Positions 1 to 4,437 of a stretch of 10,721 nucleotides of DNA are shown piece by piece. Made by a program: the position numbers and the translations under genes. The notes under the pieces were generated by a model that saw nothing but the letters and a program-made list of their open reading frames with translations, did not search any database and was not told the DNA's origin. Origin of the DNA: WO2-35-19 sp964365465. GTDB lineage: Bacteria; Patescibacteriota; Minisyncoccia; Phycocordibacterales; WO2-35-19. The stretch lies in the NCBI GenBank assembly GCA_964365465.1, contig CAYIPT010000020.1, positions 1 through 10,721 of the forward strand. The letters are read 5' to 3'. Positions within the stretch are counted from its first letter, which is position 1. Each line of letters begins with the position of its first letter.

Positions 1-984
1 GTTTATTGTGTAATTATCGGCTTTGGAGCTTTTGATATAGAAAGAAAATGGTTGTACGAATATGAAAATATAAAAGGCGAGGACAAAGAAAGAGAAGTCC
101 GACATATAAACCCGTATCTTGTGGAAGGGGAGGATGTCTATATTGAAAGTAGGAGAGAACCAATATGTGACGTGCCGGAAATTGTTTTTGGGAGCATGCC
201 GAATGATGGGGGCAATTTTCTTTTTACCAAGGAAGAAAAAGAATCATTTATTGAAAATGAACCAGATGCAGAACCATTTATAAAAGAATTAATAAGCGCA
301 AAAGAATATCTCAATGGCGAAAAAAGATATTGTCTGTGGCTCAAAGATGCAGATCCGACCATTTTGAAAAAATTACCAAGAGTTTTAGAACGAATTGAGA
401 ATGTTAGGAAATTAAGAAGTGAAAGCAATCGAAAAGAGACAAAAGAATTAGCAAAATTTCCGTCATTATTTGGTGAAATCAGGCAACCAGAAACAAATTA
501 TGTATTTATCCCGCTAACTTCGTCAGAAAATAGGGAATATATACCAATGAGTTTTTTTAATCCAGATTTTATTACAAATAATACAGCTAGTTTAGTCCCA
601 AATGCTACCCCATATCATTTTGGAATTCTACAATCTGAAATGCATATGGTTTGGGTGAAATATGTCTGTGGTCGTCTAAAAAGCGATTATCGTTATTCAA
701 ACAATATCGTTTACAACAATTTCCCTTGGCCTAAAAATGTATCTGAAGAAAAGAAAAAGAAAGTGGAGGAATGTGTTGAGTATCTCCTTACTATCAGAAC
801 AACTTTTCCTCATAGCTCGCTTGCCGATCTTTATGACCCAAACACGATGCCTCCGGATTTAAGGAGAGCGCATGAAGAGCTTGATGGGGCGGTTGAAACT
901 TGCTATGGCAAAAAATTCAAAGACGACCAAGAAAAAATTTCCTTTTTGTTTGAATTGTATAAGAAATGCACTACCAAAAAATAA
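1..984 (+). CDS. MmeI/YeeA-type class I SAM-dependent DNA methyltransferase, C-terminal part (5' end outside window)
   Basis: The frame is open from base 1, so the gene starts before the window; the visible 327 residues are its C-terminal part and end at TAA 982-984. The sequence reads as the target-recognition and C-terminal region of the MmeI-like family (type IIL restriction-modification enzymes and their methylase-only relatives). Recognisable family blocks, in order, are VIIGF near the start, INPYLVEG, ESRREPICDVPE, FGSMPNDGGN, KRYCLWL, LFGEIRQPE, PNATPYHFGI, VCGRLKSDYRYS, VYNNFPWP and SLADLYDPNTMPPDL. In this family the protein methylates adenine in a short asymmetric site, and the C-terminal half reads the DNA sequence. 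The SAM-binding and NPPY motifs and any N-terminal nuclease lie upstream, so I cannot tell a full restriction enzyme from a methylase-only form. It is the first visible gene of a tight five-gene run, with the next ATG one base after its stop. Confidence 0.88.
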   Translation, partial: VYCVIIGFGAFDIERKWLYEYENIKGEDKEREVRHINPYLVEGEDVYIESRREPICDVPEIVFGSMPNDGGNFLFTKEEKESFIENEPDAEPFIKELISAKEYLNGEKRYCLWLKDADPTILKKLPRVLERIENVRKLRSESNRKETKELAKFPSLFGEIRQPETNYVFIPLTSSENREYIPMSFFNPDFITNNTASLVPNATPYHFGILQSEMHMVWVKYVCGRLKSDYRYSNNIVYNNFPWPKNVSEEKKKKVEECVEYLLTIRTTFPHSSLADLYDPNTMPPDLRRAHEELDGAVETCYGKKFKDDQEKISFLFELYKKCTTKK

Positions 985-985
985 T

Positions 986-1633
986 ATGAACACAAGGCAA
1001 AAACAGGCAGATTCTTATGAGCTAAAATTTGAAACTTTTTGTAATAAAAATAGGATAGAATTTATCCATTTAGATAGAGATAAGAAAGCACGGAAAAAAT
1101 TCTTAAAAACCCCCGCAGGTAAAAGCCCAGACTTTATATGTCAAAAAAACAACAAAAATATTTTTGTTGAAATAAAAACTCACACACTTTTAACTAATGA
1201 AGCAAGAAACAAAACAATGATTCAAACGATACAAGCAAAAAAAGCTGCGGGACTTAGTGGTACTACAATATTCTCTCCGTTTGATCCAACGCCTGAATTA
1301 AAAATACCATTTGAAGGATATTTAAGGGATGCTAGTAAAAAATTTAAAAATATTAAAGATGAATATAGTTTTCCAAGGGTTTTGTTATTGGATGGAATTC
1401 AAATAGTAAAAACTGATATTTGTAGAATTTTTTTGGGAAAGAATTTGTGTGTTGATAATGGTGAATATATAAAGGAATGTAGAGGGCTTTTGGATTCAAC
1501 AGGGAGCAATGTTAGCGCCATAGTTTATTGGGACGAATATTCAAATATGTATTGTGGTATAGAAAATCCGAAAGCAAAAATTATCTTCTCAAAAGAGGAT
1601 TTTAAAGAGTTTTTTGAAATGCGTAATAATTAA
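986..1633 (+). CDS. Putative PD-(D/E)XK-fold nuclease, small, family not recognised
   Basis: This is a 215-residue protein. I chose ATG 986 because it follows the upstream stop by one base (TAA-T-ATG), which suits translational coupling; an in-frame ATG at 872 would overlap the methyltransferase by over 100 bases. Residues 46-65 read KSPDFICQKNNKNIFVEIKT, giving D49, E62 and K64 in the spacing of a PD-(D/E)XK active site. An acidic helix near residues 9-18 (DSYELKFETF) could supply the usual N-terminal Glu, and a Lys/Gln-rich helix follows the core. This fold is common in restriction endonucleases, Holliday-junction resolvases and repair nucleases. Placed directly behind an MmeI-like methyltransferase, it may be a restriction or accessory nuclease; that role is inference. 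There is no clear Shine-Dalgarno sequence. The gene is strongly AT-rich. Confidence 0.72.
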   Translation: MNTRQKQADSYELKFETFCNKNRIEFIHLDRDKKARKKFLKTPAGKSPDFICQKNNKNIFVEIKTHTLLTNEARNKTMIQTIQAKKAAGLSGTTIFSPFDPTPELKIPFEGYLRDASKKFKNIKDEYSFPRVLLLDGIQIVKTDICRIFLGKNLCVDNGEYIKECRGLLDSTGSNVSAIVYWDEYSNMYCGIENPKAKIIFSKEDFKEFFEMRNN

Positions 1634-1645
1634 TCAAAATAATTT

Positions 1646-2551
1646 ATGCCACTAAAAAATCTTGAACAAATTTTTGAAGCGTTTAAGGCGGGCAGTTCAG
1701 CAGAAATAAAAGAAGCCAGAAAAGCTGTCAAAAAGTTGTGGAATAAAGATACAAAAATATTTCACAAAGATATTGAGTTGATTTTCCAAATTATTAAAGA
1801 TTTTGATTTGATTACTGATGATAAACACAAAGCCGCTGTTATTTCCGGATTATCTTTGGCTTATCTTTCTTTGGCAGATGAGTATTTTGAAGAATTAAAA
1901 AATTTTATTGTTAAAAATCTGCAAAATCAGAATGGTCAGATTCGTGAAGTGGCGGTTGATGTTAGCAGTTGGCTTTATATGTCTTTAAGCGAAAGGGTCG
2001 AGCCGTTTGTTTTCCCAGAAGGGAAAACACTCACTGAAAAACAAAAAGAGGAACAGGTTGTGGCTACCAAGCAATATGTGGATTTTGTCTCGGAACTTGA
2101 AGCACTTATGGATAAATATCCAGCGCTAAATGAAGATACGGAATATATAGATGATATGAAGCCGTCAATAAATAAAAGTTTGCAAAAAGTCTGGAGCAAG
2201 ATAGCTAATGGCAGATTTTATCCAAAAATTTTGGAAAGGACTCGACCGATACCGATTGATGTTTTTATGAAAAGAAAGGAGATTGAAAAGGAATTAATTG
2301 AAATGCTTGAAGGAACAAGCAGTGATTTTGGTTTGGATGATATTAAAGAGATTATTTATAATGAAGAAAGCCAAGATGATTTGACTGATATTGTGATGAT
2401 GTTTGATAACGGGCAAGGGTTGATTGAGATGGAAAATATTTTGGACACAATTAATGATGCTTGGAACTATTTTCCGCACAAACTGCTTGGTGGATTATCC
2501 CCAGCCGAAAAATTATTGGAATATAGTGGGGGTTGTAAAAAAGGGCAATAA
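1646..2551 (+). CDS. Hypothetical helical (HEAT-like) protein of the methyltransferase operon
   Basis: I do not recognise this 301-residue protein. It is predicted to be almost entirely helical and lacks a signal peptide or membrane segment. Residues about 15-105 form paired helices resembling HEAT/ARM repeats (KAVKKLWN..IELIFQIIKDF, then HKAAVISGLSLAYLSL, then IREVAVDVSSWLYMSL). The middle (about 110-200) is charged. The end reads LDTINDAWNYFPHKLLGGLS followed by PAEKLLEY, which superficially resembles the 'YN..RPH.sLgg.tPae' tail of DDE integrases, but no catalytic core is present. HEAT-like proteins often act as scaffolds for nucleic-acid enzymes. Here it lies 12 bases after the putative nuclease and 11 before the next gene, so a partner role in the same complex is possible but unproven. 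An internal 9-bp perfect hairpin lies at 2008-2029. Confidence 0.7.
   Translation: MPLKNLEQIFEAFKAGSSAEIKEARKAVKKLWNKDTKIFHKDIELIFQIIKDFDLITDDKHKAAVISGLSLAYLSLADEYFEELKNFIVKNLQNQNGQIREVAVDVSSWLYMSLSERVEPFVFPEGKTLTEKQKEEQVVATKQYVDFVSELEALMDKYPALNEDTEYIDDMKPSINKSLQKVWSKIANGRFYPKILERTRPIPIDVFMKRKEIEKELIEMLEGTSSDFGLDDIKEIIYNEESQDDLTDIVMMFDNGQGLIEMENILDTINDAWNYFPHKLLGGLSPAEKLLEYSGGCKKGQ
2008..2029. repeat. Perfect 9-bp inverted repeat inside the HEAT-like gene
   Basis: TGTTTTCCC (2008-2016), loop AGAA, GGGAAAACA (2021-2029). It falls in the codons for VFPEGKT and has no T-run after it, so it is not a standard terminator. It could be an mRNA hairpin or chance. Confidence 0.6.
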
Positions 2552-2562
2552 AGTATATTATT

Positions 2563-2754
2563 ATGCATATGACTCAAACAATGACAAAAACTCCAGTATT
2601 TTTTGTAGCAACTAGGGCAAGAAATAAGCCTATGTTGGTTAATTTCTATACCAAAACAGGAAAACTTGTTGCCTTTAATGCTGTTAAGAAGGTAAAAACA
2701 AAAGAGGGAATTCATTTTTACACTAAGCCGTCTAAAGTAAAAAGTGGAAGATAG
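2563..2754 (+). CDS. Small basic hypothetical protein (63 aa)
   Basis: The gene fits the tight spacing of its neighbours: 11 bases after the HEAT-like gene and 5 before the RusA-like gene. Its stop is TAG 2752-2754. The product is rich in Lys/Arg. Its centre (TPVFFVATRARNKPMLVNFY, then TKTGKLVAFNAVKKV, then GIHFYTKP) alternates hydrophobic and polar residues, as in a small beta-barrel or beta-hairpin fold. I do not recognise a family. The high net positive charge would suit nucleic-acid binding, which is inference only. The start is uncertain: in-frame ATGs at 2563, 2569 and 2581 give 63, 61 or 57 residues. Its last codons contain the GGAAG (2746-2750) that probably serves as the ribosome binding site of the next gene. 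Confidence 0.6.
   Translation: MHMTQTMTKTPVFFVATRARNKPMLVNFYTKTGKLVAFNAVKKVKTKEGIHFYTKPSKVKSGR
2746..2750 (+). promoter_or_regulatory. Ribosome binding site for the RusA-like gene
   Basis: GGAAG lies 9 bases before ATG 2760, inside the end of the preceding small gene. It is one of few clear Shine-Dalgarno matches in the window and supports the 2760 start. Confidence 0.5.
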
Positions 2755-2759
2755 TAATA

Positions 2760-3266
2760 ATGTCAAAAAATAAAGCAAAAATTACTCCAATAGATTTTGA
2801 TACAGGCGTTGGTGCAATTATTCCAGCAACTCAAGAAGCATACACAAGCGATAGTTTCGAGGGTCAAGTTAGAAAGACTGAGAAAGAATCTCTCATATCT
2901 TTTAAGCAAATAATTGGTGATCAATTAGATTCTCAACTTATACAAAATGAAACTTTCCCCACAGACGGGGAAGTTTTTGTTTTTATTATGCAGTATTTCG
3001 GATCCGAGAAAGAATACTTAAGGCGTGATATTGATAATATGGCAAAGACAATTCTCGATCTTTTAAGAAACAGGTTCTATAGAGATGACAGTCAGGTAAA
3101 GACTTTATTGGTGGGTAAGAAGATTGAAGCACGAGTTCCACAAAATTTTGCATACATTGCGGTTAAGAAACTCAATTCTACTCAAGATGTAGATGCTCTA
3201 AAAATTTCTGGTTTGGAACGCTCAGTGACAATGTTTCAAGAGCTCAAAAGTAAAAAATTTCTTTAG
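2760..3266 (+). CDS. RusA-family endodeoxyribonuclease / Holliday junction resolvase-like protein
   Basis: The 168-residue product carries the RusA signature. RRDIDNMAKTILDLL at residues 88-102 provides D90, D92, N93, K96 and D100, and YRDDSQV at 107-113 provides D109 and D110, followed by basic K120 and K121. In E. coli RusA, a Mg-dependent homodimer that cuts four-way DNA junctions, the equivalent aspartates bind the metal and a nearby lysine is needed for catalysis. The beta strand before the motif (GEVFVFIMQYF, 70-80) and the flexible loop after it also match. The protein is longer than E. coli RusA (about 120 aa), with extra N-terminal (about 45 residues) and C-terminal sequence. RusA genes usually sit in prophages, but no phage genes are seen here; it is the last gene of the methyltransferase operon. 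A role in cutting branched or replicating foreign DNA is inferred from that context. Confidence 0.78.
   Translation: MSKNKAKITPIDFDTGVGAIIPATQEAYTSDSFEGQVRKTEKESLISFKQIIGDQLDSQLIQNETFPTDGEVFVFIMQYFGSEKEYLRRDIDNMAKTILDLLRNRFYRDDSQVKTLLVGKKIEARVPQNFAYIAVKKLNSTQDVDALKISGLERSVTMFQELKSKKFL
2950..2983 (+). terminator. Terminator-like hairpin inside the RusA-like gene
   Basis: AAACTTTCCCC (2950-2960), loop ACAGAC, GGGGAAGTTT (2967-2976): ten base pairs with one bulged T (2956). It is followed by a T-rich run (GTTTTTGTTTTT, from 2973). It has the form of an intrinsic terminator on the + strand but lies within codons for TFPTDGEVFVF. It may cause partial premature termination or be a coincidence of codon use. 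Confidence 0.4.
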
Positions 3267-3274
3267 AAAATTTT
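3254..3274. terminator. Weak AT-only palindrome between convergent genes
   Basis: AAAATTT (3254-3260) and AAATTTT (3268-3274) flank a 7-base loop, spanning the stop codons of the RusA-like gene (TAG 3264-3266) and hsp20 (TAA, 3275-3273). It might terminate both transcripts, but it holds no G-C pairs in its arms and no better terminator is visible. Confidence 0.22.
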
Positions 3275-3719
3275 AATTCCCTCTCACTTTGAGGCGGGTT
3301 TGGCGGTTTTTGTCCAACTTGGGCAGGCGGATGATGAGCAGACCGTGTTTTTCAACGGCTTCGGCGGCGTCCACATCTATTTCCTGGGGCAAAACGACGG
3401 TGCGGGAAAAGGCGCCCCAATAAAGTTCCTTATGAAAATAATCGTCATCGGCGATAGTTCTTTCATTCTCTCTTTTGCCCTTAACGGTAACCATGTCGCG
3501 CGAAATGGAAACATCCAAATCCTCCGGCTTTACTCCGGCCACCATGGTTTTAATAATAATTTCGTTTGGATTTTGATAAACATCAACAGTTAGTTCACCC
3601 TCTTCGGGAGCATTGTTAATCCAGTTGTCTGATTTTTCTCTCTCAATATTTATATTTCCCTCCTCTGGCAGAGAGATCGAACCAGTCAACCGTTCAAAAA
3701 AAGATCTTTTATTTGCCAT
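3273..3719 (-). CDS. Hsp20 / alpha-crystallin family small heat shock protein
   Basis: This 148-residue protein has a short variable N-terminus (1-40) and an alpha-crystallin domain at about 43-146. Family features are ELTVDVYQNPNEIIIKTMVA, GVKPEDLDVSISRDMVTVKG with KRENER after it, the YFHKELYWGAFSRTVVLP block, and the strand GLLIIRLPK near the end, where bacterial Hsp20s have the A-x-x-x-n-G-v-L signature (here AAEAVEKHGLL). Small heat shock proteins form oligomers that hold unfolding proteins without ATP. The C-terminus stops right after the last strand (LKVRGN), so the IxI/V tail that helps oligomers assemble in many Hsp20s is not evident. It is the last gene of the valS-prsW-hsp20 run, 16 bases after prsW. 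I see no heat-shock operator (CIRCE) upstream and no Shine-Dalgarno sequence. Its codons are clearly more GC-rich than the convergent cassette. Confidence 0.93.
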   Translation of the reverse strand: MANKRSFFERLTGSISLPEEGNINIEREKSDNWINNAPEEGELTVDVYQNPNEIIIKTMVAGVKPEDLDVSISRDMVTVKGKRENERTIADDDYFHKELYWGAFSRTVVLPQEIDVDAAEAVEKHGLLIIRLPKLDKNRQTRLKVRGN

Positions 3720-3735
3720 ATGATAACGAAAATTA

Positions 3736-4419
3736 TTAAGACCTTACATTTTTAATTTTCTCAATCACTACCAATAACAGAACGATTAAAACCCAAACTC
3801 CGGCAAAAACAAAAAATAAATCATTTTCAAGTTTAATTATAAGCAAATTGAAAATAGTATGCAATAGAATGGAAAGAGCGATACCTGTGCATAAGAAAAT
3901 TTTCTTAATCAGAGGTTTTCTGTAGTAAGCCAGGCCCATCATTACGCCGACAGCGGCAGAAGAAGCGACATGGAGCAGAGTGGCGCCCAAAAATCTGGAA
4001 TTGCCGGTTATGACGCTTTGGGTGAAAGAATTGGCGCTTATTAAATTAGACAGAAACAAAGAATTTTCAAGAGCGGAAAATCCTAAAGCGGCGGTAATCA
4101 TATAAATAACCGCATCAATCGGCTCATTCATTTCTTTGCCTCTTAGGGCGGCGAAATACGAGGCGATATATTTTATAATTTCTTCTATGCCGGCCCAAAG
4201 CAGAACGGTGATGATTGAAATGCTTGAAAAAATTGAAAATGCAAATTTTTCCAAAGGCAGAACCAAAAAAACAGCGGCCATGCCAGTCAAAAATACAACC
4301 ATAATTCTGACTTTTGGCTCGGGATGCAAGCGGTCTTCTTTTAACCAAAACCAAAGCCAAAGCAAGGCCGGCAAGACACCGCCAGCGAGTGAAAGAGCAA
4401 CAGTGTTAAAAGATGACAT
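3736..4419 (-). CDS. PrsW-family intramembrane metalloprotease
   Basis: A 227-residue membrane protein with about seven hydrophobic segments. PrsW-family marks are present: EDRLHPEPK (28-36) after the first helix, the EEIIKY motif (E79, E80, K83), DAVIYMITAALGFSALEN (D102, E118, N119), H150 in LLHVASSAAVGVMMG, and LHTIFN (H187, N191). In Bacillus subtilis, PrsW makes the first cut of the anti-sigma factor RsiW; the conserved glutamates and histidines are thought to bind the metal within the membrane. Homologues are widespread, including in bacteria without RsiW, so the substrate here is unknown. The gene follows valS by 18 bases and precedes hsp20 by 16, so it is probably cotranscribed with both. 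Pairing with a chaperone hints at a link to envelope or protein stress, but this is inference. Confidence 0.88.
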   Translation of the reverse strand: MSSFNTVALSLAGGVLPALLWLWFWLKEDRLHPEPKVRIMVVFLTGMAAVFLVLPLEKFAFSIFSSISIITVLLWAGIEEIIKYIASYFAALRGKEMNEPIDAVIYMITAALGFSALENSLFLSNLISANSFTQSVITGNSRFLGATLLHVASSAAVGVMMGLAYYRKPLIKKIFLCTGIALSILLHTIFNLLIIKLENDLFFVFAGVWVLIVLLLVVIEKIKNVRS

Positions 4420-4437
4420 TAAAAATTATTCTAATTA

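Noticed and set aside
872..985. Longer N-terminus for the PD-(D/E)XK-type protein, starting at ATG 872
   Set aside because: It would overlap the well-conserved methyltransferase end by 113 bases, and its extra residues are just the shifted reading of that gene. ATG 986 fits the operon spacing.
3300..3593. Open frame on the + strand opposite hsp20
   Set aside because: It is the antisense of a clear Hsp20 gene and its translation has no recognisable features.
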